Positions 36,851 to 48,642 of a stretch of 64,000 bases of DNA are shown here, in pieces. Position 1 is the first letter of the stretch, and each line of letters begins with the position of its first letter. Source of the DNA: Anisus vortex (taxonomy: Eukaryota > Mollusca > Gastropoda > Planorbidae); contig CASBPS010000042.1 of NCBI GenBank assembly GCA_949126835.1, positions 124,001-188,000 of the forward strand. Reading direction: 5' to 3'. Made by a program: the position numbers and the translations under genes. Under the pieces are notes generated by a model, which worked only from the letters and a program-made list of their open reading frames with translations, did not search any database and was not told where the DNA came from.

Positions 36851-38880
36851 AAACTGACATATTTTTTTTTTAACTACGTACGATAGCTTACTAATAAATT
36901 AATATAAAATATAAACTAAATAGGTTCCAATTTACAATTTAATTAATTTCTTTTCACACAGTTATACTATTAAGTAAACAGAAATTGTGTTTGGTTTTCT
37001 AGCTGTCTATTTTTTAGGTGAGTATCAAAGCCTTATGTTTGTACGAGGGCCCTAATTAAGTTTTTTTTCCTAAATTTATGTGGGGACTCCTCGTGATTCG
37101 CCCTAGCTGCCTTCTGACGTTGCTGCGCTAACCTGTGTACAGTGTTGTTGATTATGAATGTTAACCAATAACACATTATGTCTGAATCTGACTGCCAATT
37201 TGGCGAGCAAATTTAGCATTTCACGTCATTTAACTTCAGTTGCTCTTTTGAATAATCATATTCACAGTATTTGTTGCAGTATTTGCTAGTTAAGTCTCTA
37301 TCAAACTATTTCTGACAGTTATACATGCCCACGACACACTTTATAATTCATTCTGGTCTAAGTCTTTATAAGTGATGTAAAAAATATTGTTTAACTTGTG
37401 TTTTATTTCATGTTTTTCTCTTGTGTGTTCTTATTAAATGTTAAAAAAAACATATTTTATTGCATAAACATAACATAATCAATGCAATTTATATTTTTTC
37501 TAATTACAAAAATAATAGTTTATAAGCCTTAAATAAAAAGAAGAAATACGTAAAACTACGTTTTTTTTTCACATTTTTTCATTTATTCATCTTTATTGCG
37601 GAAATTGATTTCTACTTTATATTTTGATGATTTTGAAATACATAACTTAATTTTTACATTTAACTTGTTTCTTTTAAAGTAGCATACGAAGCTTTTAAGC
37701 TGAGGTAGTGGCTGGCCACAATACATTATGAATAGTGATTTTCGATAATGTCGAGACATGCATTGCATATTCCCTTCCACCATATTAATGGTTCAACAAT
37801 GCTTGTTGATTTTCTGATGCAAGTTTTAACACACAAGCCACCTTAAAACTCTATGAATTTGCTTGATCCACGACCATTTATGTACTTTTCATGACAAATG
37901 TTTTTCCAAACTGGCAATTTATTATTATTAAAAATTATTTTTAAATTTTACCCAAAAAATATAAAATATTCAAACAATAAATTAAAAAAAAAAATTATAC
38001 AGTAATAAAATAAATTTCTTTTTGAGACCTTAAAATATAAAAAAGAAACACAAAAGCAACCAACGAATATAAAACAAAAAACAGTTGAATTATTTCAAGT
38101 TCACATCACTATTATGGTCTTAATTGACTCCTCATGCTTTACGAACATTATATTTTTAAGAAAGAATAGGACTGAGAAAATAAATTCAGTTATTACTGGA
38201 CCAAAATATTTTTTTTATTGCATATACATATATATCTTGAGTGAAATGTTTTATGACATAAACATGGTTGCCATGGTTACGGCTACCATTTTAAAAATAA
38301 ATAAACATTACAAAAGTTTATAAATTTTAAAAAAGTATTATAGATATTTTGGTTTCTAGGGTGTTTTTTTTGTAGTACTATTACCATTGTAGGTACTAAA
38401 CACAATTTTATTTAGATATTATGATGTTAAACACATTTTTTAATGATTTCTTGTTTATTTTAGTATTGGATTTTGTATAAAGTTAATTAATTTTTCTTTT
38501 AATAGATTTTACAGACAAACTAATTATAATATCACCTTTTAAACTTAACTAGTACCTCTAAGTATTATATATAAAGCTACTTGCTAAATGTCTCACCGTG
38601 TTATCTCTAATGCCTCTAAATATTTTACAAATATCATAGCACAAACACAAAAAAAACACATATTGAGAAAAACGCATCTAAAAGCAAAGAATCGACAAAT
38701 ATATTGAGTTTACACACATGTTTCAAACTCAATATTTCAGTACAAAACCGTAATTTTTTTTTCAATTTTAGTTTACGCATTTTTGCTACCATTAGGTTTC
38801 ACAAGCAATTTTTGGCAAAAACTAAAAAATCTCTATTTTTTAGCACTTTTATATGCCCAAATATGCCCCCACTTAGTCAT
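36851..38880. other. AT-rich stretch, nothing recognised
   Basis: Long A and T runs, no supported genes. The opposite end of the hAT element that follows should lie here or just beyond, but I could not find an inverted partner for the terminal sequence at 44651-44658. Confidence 0.4.
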
Positions 38881-38909
38881 ATTCACCCTTAAAACTCTTC
38901 TTTATGTCT

Positions 38910-39891
38910 TTAAAAAGCAATTGACGCAAAATGTCTGATTAAATACCGAGAAAACTTAGGCCATACACTTTTCCTGAGTCAGTAATTTTCGCAACCTGTT
39001 GTTTTTGTTTTTATCAATTGAATTAGGAGAATGATGGTTCACTAGATACATTGACAACCATAAGTACCAGATACATTCTTAGGGAAACTTTAATGTTTGG
39101 AAAAGTATCTGCCATACGATGATCAACAATCAATTTTTGAATTAACTGTCAAGTTTGGTTTATCCTACATTAAATCACTATTGTACTTGGATAGTTCAAC
39201 CAGTTTATTACCGAGGCAATCGTCCAGAACTTTGTCATAAATATGGACACATTTCACGACTGTGTGGTTAATTTCATCAGCGGTAATATTGTTAGTTTTA
39301 CCAAGGAATCTAAATTGTTTACTAATAATAATGTATGCACTAATACGCTGATCAAGTTATTGCTTCTACTGGTCTATAACTGGAAGAAAACTGAGGGATT
39401 TCTCAGTTGGTGTTAACTCTGCTTCTTGTGCTTGTCCTTAGACAAGTGATGTCACACGATCACTACGACGACGTTGTCTGGTACTGATTTTAACATATTT
39501 GGTTGTCTCAGACTTCACTTTTCCTTGAGATTCATAATCATCAAAGCTGTTTCGCTTGGATTCAACAAAAGTTTTAAGAGACTTGAGACATGCACTTGTC
39601 ACTTTGAAGCCCATATGTCACATAATAATATGTGGCTCTTGAAGGACTTTACTTGTGGACTTTAAACGTTCTAAACATCCATGCCAAAATTCAGCATATA
39701 TGTCCACCTTAAAAGATGACATTGGGTTAAAAAGGCCACCAGCCTGTGAACGGGTAATGGCTTTCTCGTTATCATCATGGGCAATAGACTCCAAAGCTTC
39801 TGTATCAGGTTATTTCCTGCTGCCAATGCGCGCGTCGCATCATACCATCAAGACTAGCATGTTTCTGACAGTTTCTTTGGTACATAAAGTG
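38910..39891 (-). pseudogene. hAT-family transposase (ZMYM1-like), C-terminal part
   Basis: On the minus strand, three-frame reading shows a decayed hAT transposase of the type with DUF4371 and a C-terminal dimerisation domain. Recognisable pieces, in order, are LAAGNNLIQK, then LESIAHDDNEKAITRSQAGG, FNPMSSFKVDIYAEFWHGCL, SLKTFVESKRNSFDDYES, ELTPTEKSLSFLPVIDQ, and near the end RMADTFPNIKVSLRMYLVLM with the VSSEPSFS element of the dimerisation region. Several in-frame stops (for example after EPHIIM and after TSLV) and frame changes make it non-functional. It is the direct continuation of 44191-44480: the LTR element 39892-44190 split the gene. Confidence 0.85.
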
Positions 39892-41084
39892 TGTCAAGAA
39901 CCTCCTCTAATTAATTACAATAACATTTAAATGACTACTTTACTTCTATAGTCATGGGCTCGCTTAATTAGGAAGGTGCCAGATCTTAATAATTACATAG
40001 AAAAACAATGTAACTAAAACATTTACACATACGTAAATGAAACAACAAACACATGATGTTTGATTAATAGAACTACTATAAACTATTATACTTTTATTAA
40101 TAGTGATTTTAAGGATAGAGATAATATAAAATTAAATAATATCAAACTGATATATAGTAAACACAAAGGAAAACATTATATCTATACTAAATGGTTATTA
40201 CACGCATATGAAACGTAATATATAAAAGAATGTTATCAAAACACAACCGTTACAATATCATAGCCTACGCCACACGTCTCCACTGGCTTGGTCCTCAACG
40301 GCATCACACTGCCTCTCGTCTGACGCACCACCGGACGCACTACTGAAGTACTGATGCACCAAACTGCCATCAGCAACCAGTCTACACCGCGGCCGTCTAC
40401 ACGTCACTACTAAGCCACTGCCACGTCAACCACCGCCAGCCACCGGCCTTTTGCCACCAGTAGTCAGCCACTTTGCCACCAGCTAACCACCACTCTCGGC
40501 CATGTTGCTACGGTCACCACCGCTACCAAACTATGGGTCCCCAGCCTCAGCACGGTCCTGGGTACGGGCCGTCACCTACATAATAAACAATAAAACCCCT
40601 TAATGTTGTCCTAAACTATATCTATATATCTATATATTGTCTATTGGAAGGTATCGATGCAAAACTCAACTCATCCGTGTCAGAAAACACTCATATGTCT
40701 GTGGACAGTTGACTTGGCTTGGGTGTGATCCAAACATCAGACCACAAGTCCAAGTTCTGTACCCAAACCCTCAGTGTCTCTGCGTTAAATAGTTTTGCAT
40801 CGAACCCACCAAGTCCCACACCTGTCAGTGTCTAACTAGATTTATTATCGTGCTGGATTCTGTCTCTCTTTGTCCATGCAGAGTCCCCCTCACTGTCGCA
40901 CCAGTATCAAGTATCACTAGCTCCAGTCTCGGTGTTTACAGTCCATACTAGCCTACACCTACACACTAAACTTGTCTCTAAACCTATAGATCGTCCTTGC
41001 CAAACATTCCTAAGTCGATCTATGTTTCTGTTATGTTGTTGTGATGCCGTGATACCAAGCCTCGAATAAAATAACTCCTTGACA
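39892..41084 (-). repeat. 3' LTR of the young retrotransposon
   Basis: 1193 bp with TG…CA ends, nearly identical to 42998-44190. It has an unusually GC-rich central block (about 40260-40570) rich in CCAC and CGCC words in an otherwise AT-rich region. The shared open frame of about 55 residues near the end (ELFYSRLGITASQQ…) occurs in both LTRs only because they are copies. Confidence 0.92.
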
Positions 41085-42997
41085 TCATCCCCCTTCGCTT
41101 TGACTATTTTTGGTATCAAAAAATAGTCACACATGCAACTAAAACAAAAACAAACAATTGAATTATAAATCTACATTGTACATCATCATCCTATGTACGA
41201 TATTGAGTTTCTAAGTCTAAAACAGAAAGTGGTGAATGTCTAAATTCAATCCTAAGTAGCATCTAATACAAATTCAAAAATAAAGAATACAAAATTCATC
41301 TAAAATCAAAAGTTACAAAATTCAGCTAAAATCAAAAGATCAATATTTCAAACCGAACTAATTAATGCTCATATCAAAGACAATAGTATATAGAGAAGCG
41401 GTCTGTGCTCCAAGTATTGAAGTTCATCCCAGCTAGGTACCAAGGCAGGCGCCGTAAACAGGTACAAACACGCTGTCACATGCGTCCGTGGATACACTCA
41501 GCCCCAAAACACTCAACCACTGGACACACAAAATCGCATAAGTCTATAGCCTATGTCTGTACTCACAACTTCGTCTATACCACATTCCTGTAGGACAAAC
41601 TGATTCGTAAAGAAAACAAAAATATTTAAATTCAACATGTTTGTCAGCCCACACTGCACTATCGACTATAAACTGACTAAACGCGCCAGATACTATCTAA
41701 AGCTCTATTCCTACCACTAAATCCAAATGTAATGCACGTTATTATTGTAGACTTTAACTGACTTGGAACATAGTTGCTAGACATATACTTACTACTAACG
41801 TTTTGAAACAAACAAACAAACAAAACGCGACCCGACAAACTTATCGAACCCATACTATATATGGGACTTACTTATAGGCCTACTGAACGGACTCGAGCTT
41901 TTCTAACCAAAATGGTACACTGTCATCACTATCATTATTATATTCAACCGAAATAGTAGGCCTACTAACAAAAACGGTTTTGTACATCTAAACTCCGATC
42001 TTCGTTTACAACAAAAAAAATCTATTTCCCAATTCAAATGGGGCTTCCGTGTATTATGTGTTCTTTTGTCCAACTGACGGGAAAATTCACCGCCAAAAGA
42101 CAAATATGATTCATATTGTCTCAATACTCGCAGTTGTAGTTATATCTCTAATCAACTTTGCAAACTCAACACCCCTGGTTAAAAGCAAGTCAAAACAGAG
42201 ACATCTTCACCCTCTAGCTATACCAACACTCGCTACAACAAAATGTACGATGATGTATAATCTAGTGATGGAAACCCAACTCTCACAAGATACTCAACAC
42301 CTCTTTATATCCAACACTCACTGATACCACAATGCAGTGTTCAGAGGCAGAACCAACAACCCCAACACAGACAAAACTGACACACCGGTGACGGCCCAGA
42401 GAACAAAACTATTCCACCCAAACAAACGCTGTGTACTAAAGTGACCCTAAGTACCGTTAAAAGACACTCTTCACCCCTTATTGTATTGGTAGCACCCCGC
42501 ACCAAAAACACACACACAGAGAGAAAAGGAAAACAGACTTAGCCTCCCCCGTGTGTAGGGATGGTATCAACTTTCATTCAACCTCCAGCGTCCAGCACCC
42601 ATCAATAACCATGTGACACCAGGTAACTTGGAAGAGCACAGCCCGCTTGCAGAAGACAGGAATTCACGTTGGACGAGAAAAAAAAACACAGCTGGGAAAA
42701 AATCTTTAATGGAGAAAAAAAAGTTACAAAATAAAATTTCAGCAAAATGCAAACAACAACAACTAATTTTTGCAAATAATAGTTCAAATATGCTTCGCAA
42801 TACAATCTTTCTTTTAAACAGGTCTTAAAATGTCACAATATTAATTATTATTGTGTAATAGAGAGAGAAAAAAATAATACTTGCAAAAAAAATATGTGAG
42901 ACGATCTCCTAGAATAACACAATCTTCTTATTATGTAAAATAGGCCTACATGTACAAGTATACTATGCAAACCCATTTCTTTTGGACAGGCCCCCAT
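41085..42997 (-). other. Non-coding interior of the LTR element
   Basis: About 1.9 kb between the LTRs. A purine-rich tract at 41085-41098 (minus strand) and a G-rich primer-site-like segment at 42982-42997 (minus strand) mark its ends. The open frames inside (41903-42124 minus, 42049-42324 plus, 42613-42828 plus) have no motifs of retrotransposon proteins. Confidence 0.75.
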
Positions 42998-44190
42998 TGT
43001 CAAGAACCTCCTCTAATTAATTACAATAACATTTAAATGACTACTTTACTTCTATAGTCATGGGCTCGCTTAATTAGGAAGGTGCCAGATCTTAATAATT
43101 ACATAGAAAAACAATGTAACTAAAACATTTACACATACGTAAATGAAACAACAAACACATGATGTTTGATTAATAGAACTACTATAAACTATTATACTTT
43201 TATTAATAGTGATTTTAAGGATAGAGATAATATAAAATTAAATAATATCAAACTGATATATAGTAAACACAAAGGAAAACATTATATCTATACTAAATGG
43301 TTATTACACGCATATGAAACGTAATATATAAAATAATGTTATCAAAACACAACCGTTACAATATCATAGCCTACGCCACACGTCTCCACTGGCTTGGTCC
43401 TCAACGGCATCACACTGCCTCTCGTCTGACGCACCACCGGACGCACTACTGAAGTACTGATGCACCAATCTGCCATCAGCAACCAGTCTACACCGCGGCC
43501 GTCTACACGTCACTACTAAGCCACTGCCACGTCAACCACCGCCAGCCACCGGCCTTTTGCCACCAGTAGTCAGCCACTTTGCCACCAGCTAACCACCACT
43601 CTCGGCCATGTTGCTACGGTCACCACCGCTACCAAACTATGGGTCCCCAGCCTCAGCACGGTCCTGGGTACGGGCCGTCACCTACATAATAAACAATAAA
43701 ACCCCTTAATGTTGTCCTAAACTATATCTATATATCTATATATTGTCTATTGGAAGGTATCGATGCAAAACTCAACTCACCCGTGTCAGAAAACACTCAT
43801 ATGTCTGTGGACAGTTGACTTGGCTTGGGTGTGATCCAAACATCAGACCACAAGTCCAAGTTCTGTACCCAAACCCTCAGTGTCTCTGCGTTAAATAGTT
43901 TTGCATCGAACCCACCAAGTCCCACACCTGTCAGTGTCTAACTAGATTTATTATCGTGCTGGATTCTGTCTCTCTTTGTCCATGCAGAGTCCCCCTCACT
44001 GTCGCACCAGTATCAAGTATCACTAGCTCCAGTCTCGGTGTTTACAGTCCATACTAGCCTACACCTACACACTAAACTTGTCTCTAAACCTATAGATCGT
44101 CCTTGCCAAACATTCCTAAGTCGATCTATGTTTCTGTTATGTTGTTGTGATGCCGTGATACCAAGCCTCGAATAAAACAACTCCTTGACA
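42998..44190 (-). repeat. 5' LTR of the young retrotransposon
   Basis: Partner of 39892-41084, with the same length and ends. Differences seen include AAAATAATG against AAAGAATG, CCAATCTGCC against CCAAACTGCC, CTCACCCG against CTCATCCG and AAAACAACT against AAAATAACT. Confidence 0.92.
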
Positions 44191-44658
44191 AAGTGGTACA
44201 TCAGAAGATTGTGATTTCTGTGTTAAAATATAAAAACAGTGGGTAGATGCTGTAAAAATTGTATAACAATGTTGCAGGAGTTAAAAAAAAAATACACATC
44301 TGACGAACAGTTGTCAGCTGCTGTTTTACCAACTACGATGCATAGCACACAGACTGCTAACGGGTTGCTGTTCTGAACCAAGGCACGAATTCCATTGAAT
44401 GTACCACTCATTGAAGAAGTGTTATCATATGACTGTCCAGAACAATAATCAATACCAATAGTGTGCTATAGCAGGAACTCTTGAAGTACATGTAACATTT
44501 ATGAAGCCTTGCGACCGCTGTTGGCCATAAATGTTACAAAACTAGTCTATTTATAAAAAGAAAAGACCAAATGTTTTGTGGAGTGTGTGGGAACCCCTTT
44601 TGTGTGGGTGGCCCCCTGTTATAAAGGAAAATATGGAGCATGCCTATATACGCCCCTG
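44191..44658 (-). pseudogene. hAT-family transposase, upstream fragment and element end
   Basis: Upstream half-fragment of the same transposase as 38910-39891. On the minus strand it shows CSGQSYDNTSSMSGTFNGI and ALVQNSNPLAVCVLC, matching the conserved GQ.YDNA..M.G…NPLA..V.C region of ZMYM1-like hAT transposases, then a degenerate stretch up to the LTR insertion. Everything N-terminal of this is missing. The sequence CGCCCCTG at 44651-44658 is, on the minus strand, CAGGGGCGTATATAGG, a typical hAT terminus, so the element probably ended here with a large internal deletion. The opposite terminus was not found. Confidence 0.75.
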
Positions 44659-44717
44659 GATTTTACCTTATACCAATCTATTAAATCCTCTAGACTAGTC
44701 TAGACTTAGAAGTAGAA

Positions 44718-45365
44718 ATTTGTGGTAGACTCACTAGAGGCGCTAACTTCAGTCTGGTGCCATGGCAATTACTCACAATGGCTCCAACTTATAAACTACA
44801 ATTAGTCTTGGCTCATTGCGGTGCTCACAAATAAATGAAGGATGTATGATTGTATTTGTATCTTTTCATTAACGTATACACATGAATGTATTTACTTTCT
44901 TTATTATCACCGTTTTACATGCATAGATATATACATTATTACACAACACATAGTTATCTGTCACTGTATAATTCAAAATGCTTCCATTTACCCCTCCCCA
45001 TGTCTGTACTTTCCGGCCCCTCCCCTTATCAAAGAGTAACCCCTCCCTTTGATCCCCCCCACCTCAACCGGCCATAGGCCAGGTCTTGTAGATAATATTT
45101 GCCTGTTAGACCACGGCCAGCGCAGGTGGCTAAACTGGTCAATTGACACATATTATGTACGCCGACCGGAGGGTATCAAAGACCCCCCTCCCCTTTACAC
45201 CCTCACTCTTCCTACCAGACTCATCATTAAAGAGACGCGGTTAATCGCCCCCTCCTCTCTCCCCCCTCCCATACAGACGGCACTTTAGCTAAGATAGCAT
45301 GAAAACGGCATTAGGGTCTTAGACACAGCACACGCCAGACGTGTCTGTCGGCCGGTCCAATTGTA
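44718..45365 (-). repeat. Repeat E, copy 2 (uninterrupted)
   Basis: Inverted homologue of 22842-23348 plus 25479-25745. The foldback target word is present once here as CATTTTGAAT (minus strand, about 44971-44980), which makes this copy the empty-site reference. It starts about 60 bases from the hAT terminus and is G-rich on the minus strand (C-rich on the strand given). Confidence 0.8.
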
Positions 45366-45905
45366 TACTGTTACACTGTAAATTTGTATTGTGGGTTACT
45401 TCTGCCATCTATCGCTTATGCTTAAATAAACAGTATTTGTAACTCATCCCGGCATTGAATCAATCATTGTTCTTGTGTCTGCTCATGTATTAGCACTCGT
45501 GTCTTGTAGTAGTAGAAACTACTCTAACCAATTGGCTTACAGTAGCCGCGAGCCAAGCGAGGAGGATAACGCACTAAAATATAAATAATTCTAAGGCCCA
45601 AACTTCAATGTGACATCGCAATAATCAGCCTCTCCACACAAGCCAAATAACCACGTAGAGTGAGCGCCACGCAACAAAATTGTTGTTGAGAATGTTTTGT
45701 GTGTGTAATAAGGTAACAGATGGTATAAAATGTCTTTTTTTTTATTATTAGTAATTTGTTTTTTTTTTTTTTAAGTAGAAGGATACCTATTCTTAGAGAT
45801 TAGACATGTCTACATAATTATCACATATTAATATATATATATTTAAATGTCTTTTTGTCAAAAATGATTGTCTACTCTACAATAAGTTGATTAATGTATG
45901 CATGT
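45366..45905. other. Non-coding stretch next to repeat E
   Basis: No gene. TTAAATAAACAGTATTTGTAAC (about 45423-45443) looks like a polyadenylation region and could be part of an old LTR that includes repeat E. There is no second copy of this part in the window to test that. Confidence 0.35.
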
Positions 45906-46522
45906 TGTTACAAATATGGGTCATAGATGAATGACGTAATAAGGCATTGACCTATTAACAAGTGCGAATTAGAGTCCAAGGTTTGACCTTTATGCCCTGA
46001 GGGCAGTTTAAATAAAATAATTCGTCCAACCCCGTGGAAAATGGAGGATAATTCTGGATCGCAGTATTCTAGAGAGCAAGAGGTTAAAATGCGTATTAAG
46101 ACCCTGTAGAATCTTCGATGATAGTTTTCTTTGAAAAGTCCCCACCTCCTTAAAGTTAGTTCAGTTTGAAAGTTTGTAGAGTGAAGTCGCTATATTGATA
46201 CTTGTATATTATATGCCATTTAATGAAATACTTATGTTGCCATCAGTTGATGCATTTATTGATCGTTTATATTGAGTCTACAATTTAAATAAAATTGTTT
46301 ATTCAACAACTGGAGTTGTTTGATCTATCATTGTTGAGAAAGGTGTTGAAGATAATTATCACGAATATAACTACATTACTGCATAGACCTGTCAGTCAAG
46401 GAACCCCTAGCTTAGGCTACAGATTAGCAGAATCTAGAGACTTCTAATAAAGATACAACTATATTCATTGAATCCGATTTAACGAGTCGTAATAATAGTC
46501 ATCATAGAGACAGTCCATAACA
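45906..46522 (+). repeat. 5' LTR
   Basis: 617 bp, TGTTACAAATATGGG to CCATAACA. A polyadenylation-like AATAAAG lies close to the 3' end (about 46448). Same length as the 3' LTR. Confidence 0.93.
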
Positions 46523-46524
46523 AT

Positions 46525-46545
46525 TTGAGGGCTTGCGTCCGAATA
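46525..46545 (+). other. Primer-binding-site-like segment
   Basis: TTTGAGGGCTTGCGTCCGAA begins two bases after the LTR end. It resembles a proline-tRNA-type primer site with mismatches and one extra base. Similar segments follow the LTRs at 19290 and 42998. Confidence 0.5.
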
Positions 46546-46692
46546 GTTGTATCGTGAAGCATATATTCAAGTTGTGTTGTGTGTGTAAAGCCGTGACCTA
46601 CTGAGCAAGTCTAATAACGCTGAATTTATTCTTCCGATTGGAAAAACGTAAGTTAGAAAAATTTACTACTTTAAAAATCTTTTAACGAAAGA

Positions 46693-47717
46693 ATGGAATT
46701 TATTGAAAATCCAGAAGAAGAGGTTTTGAAAACTTTATCCATACAGTAGTTAAAAGAGATCGCTGAGATCTTGAAGATAGAAATTACTGAGACTACACCA
46801 TCCAGAGTTGTGTTGACACAACAGATAAAAGATGAGTTGATTGCTAGAGGCAAAATGAAAGTAGAATCAGGCGCGGAGGGATATCAAGTTGAAGGTCAGA
46901 CGTCCGAACAGTTCCGATTTTAACTAGAAATGAAACGGATGGAAATGGAACAAAAACGTCTTGATCTTGAGATAGAACAAAAACTTTTGATCGTGAGATG
47001 GAACAAAAACGTCTTGAGCTTGAAATGTAAGATAAGAAAAGCCAAAGAGAAAGTCAGGAAAGAATAGAAATAGCAAAGATAGGAGCTACTAAAAAAGAAT
47101 CTCATAATGATGTAGAGATGGCCAGATGGAAAAAGCTAGTTCCTACCTAAATTGATAAAGAAAGTGAAATAGCTAATTACTTCCAGACCTTTGAGATTTC
47201 TTGCAAAGATTTTAAGTTCCCAGAAGATAAATGGGGAATATTAGTTAGAACAGCTTTTACTCAGGGAAGGGCAAGAGATTGTGTTCTATTGTTAAAACAG
47301 GAACAATTAAATAATTACAAAGTCATAAAAGACACTGTACTAAAAACGTACAACCAGATACCGGAAAGTTATCGGAAAAGGTTCCGTCAGTATACAATGT
47401 CCCCTTACCAAACACACTTAGACTTCCTTCGAGCAGAAGAAAAGGTAATGGATCAGTGGATAAAATCCAGAAATGTCTCCACATTAAAAGAAATGAAAGA
47501 TTTCAATCTTTTAGAAGATTTTATTAACAAAGTCAGGCCGGATGTGAGAATGTATCTATCCGAGCTTGACATCACAGACCCACATAAAGCTGCTGATTTA
47601 GCGGAACAATACACACTGTGTCATAGAACAGCTGATGGAAAGAATTTTAAACTTCCTGTTGAGGGCATATCCGTTATCCTAGCAAATGATTTGGCGATAG
47701 GGAGGGTGAGACCTTAA
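46693..47717 (+). pseudogene. Gag pseudogene with a protease remnant
   Basis: Starts MEFIENPEEEV and aligns with the intact gag at 17857-19056: the SAP-like segment (LKEIAEILKIEITETTPSR), the charged repeat region, and the SCAN/gag domain with TFEISCKDFKFPEDKWG and HLDFLRAEEKVMDQWI. In-frame stops are at 46747, 46921, 47028 and 47148, and a frameshift is near 46985 in the EQKRLDLE repeat. The last 140 residues (47289-47717) are open. The end, LPVEGISVILANDLAIG, matches the C-terminal protease region of such elements, so the zinc knuckle and the catalytic Asp were removed by a deletion around 47640. Non-functional. Confidence 0.85.
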
Positions 47718-48122
47718 CTGATTGTGAAGGAGAATCCATACCCTAGTCCTATTGTGGAGACAGGAAAAGAAAAAGAACTTTATCCTGTAGGTGATGTCAT
47801 AAAGGGTATGACACCACAGAAAAAGAAAGAAGAAATTCTCCCACGAGAAAAGAAAGAGGAAGAAGAAGGGGAACTTGATACTACTATTTTCTCCAAGATT
47901 GAAGATTGTCCGAAAGGAAATGGACAATCAAAGAAGTCATCACGAAGAGAATTGATTGCTGAACAGAAAGTAGACCCAGAGCTGCTACAGCTACACGAGA
48001 AAGCTGTCGACGGAAAAGAAACTCCTACTAATGATGTCTATGAACAGATAGACCAGCATGAACAAACAACAATGCAAACCTGCAGTTGCCGGTACAGAGG
48101 AAGATTTGAGGAGCATCACTGA
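47718..48122 (+). pseudogene. Protease-RT linker remnant
   Basis: Continues the preceding frame after the TAA at 47715-47717. It is rich in Lys/Glu, with RRELIAEQKVDPELLQLHEK, the sort of sequence that lies between protease and reverse transcriptase in these elements. No RT follows: the next recognisable sequence is integrase, in another frame, so about 2 kb of polymerase sequence has been lost here. Confidence 0.65.
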
Positions 48123-48642
48123 AGAAACGAGTGCTGAGAGCTGGACCGAAACTATCAAAAGCTATGGGTTACCACAATTCATACCGACAGATCGAGGGAC
48201 CAACTTCACCTCGGAACTCTTCAATCCAGTCCTAAAGAACTTATGCACAAAGCATGATATGTCAACTGAATCCTATCCGGAAAGTCAAGGAGCCTATGGA
48301 CCAATCTTTGGACCCACTGTCCGAGGACCACTCAAACTACTTCAAGAGGCATGGCAGACCGAATTGGATCTCCTTGGGCTGATCAAGTACCTAGATAAGT
48401 ACATACATTTTTTGTCTGACATAACTGTTTTTGTTAGAAAAAAATTGTACACTGCTCACATGCAGATGCCATTGTTGTGTGATGAAAGCAAGGCAAAGAA
48501 ATTATATCATTTGAAAATGATAAAGCCTTACCTTCTGAAAACAATTGGAATAAGCTTTATGTTGTTAACATTGTTACTCTTATTTGTAAACTTCATGCCT
48601 GGAGTTCAGAATGAATTGAATGAAAAATTCACTGATAGTTAG
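48058..48642 (+). pseudogene. Integrase core fragment with C-terminal extension
   Basis: LPQFIPTDRGTNFTSELF is the second catalytic Asp region of a retroviral-type integrase (D,D-35-E). The segment that should hold the catalytic Glu, after PESQGA, is scrambled (YGPIFGPTVRG), and the following helices are shortened. The integrase C-terminal stretch LKMIKPYLLK leads into a hydrophobic segment (ISFMLLTLLLLFVNFMPG), which could be a membrane helix or simply out-of-frame 3' sequence. No active site remains. Confidence 0.8.

Larger units (their letters stand above)
39892..44190 (-). mobile_element. Young non-autonomous LTR retrotransposon, 4.3 kb
   Basis: Two 1193-bp direct repeats (39892-41084 and 42998-44190) begin TGTCAAG and end CTTGACA, and differ at only about four positions by eye. 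The element is flanked by the 5-bp duplication AAGTG (39887-39891 and 44191-44195). Orientation is minus: a purine tract GCGAAGGGGGATGA lies just before the LTR at 41084, and a primer-site-like TGGGGGCCTGTCC follows the LTR ending at 42998. The 1.9-kb interior has no gag, protease, RT or integrase, so it must have moved with proteins from another element (a LARD/TRIM-type derivative). It lies inside a hAT transposase pseudogene. Confidence 0.92.

Noticed and set aside
38505..38515. GATTTTAC near 38505 as the partner target duplication of the hAT end at 44659
   Set aside because: The eight-base word is offset by one base relative to the CAG terminus, and the adjacent sequence does not match the terminal CAGGGGCGTA. 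Chance is likely in AT-rich DNA.
40907..41134. Conserved peptide LGITASQQHNRNIDRL in two places (40907, 44013)
   Set aside because: Both lie in the paired LTRs of one element; identity follows from the LTR copies and gives no evidence of selection on a protein.
46671..47105. Minus-strand frames over the gag pseudogene
   Set aside because: Antisense shadows; the plus strand carries recognisable gag sequence.
48540..48600. Hydrophobic segment after integrase as an envelope protein
   Set aside because: Only about 18 hydrophobic residues, no signal peptide, cleavage site or surface domain. It probably is a chance extension after the broken integrase.
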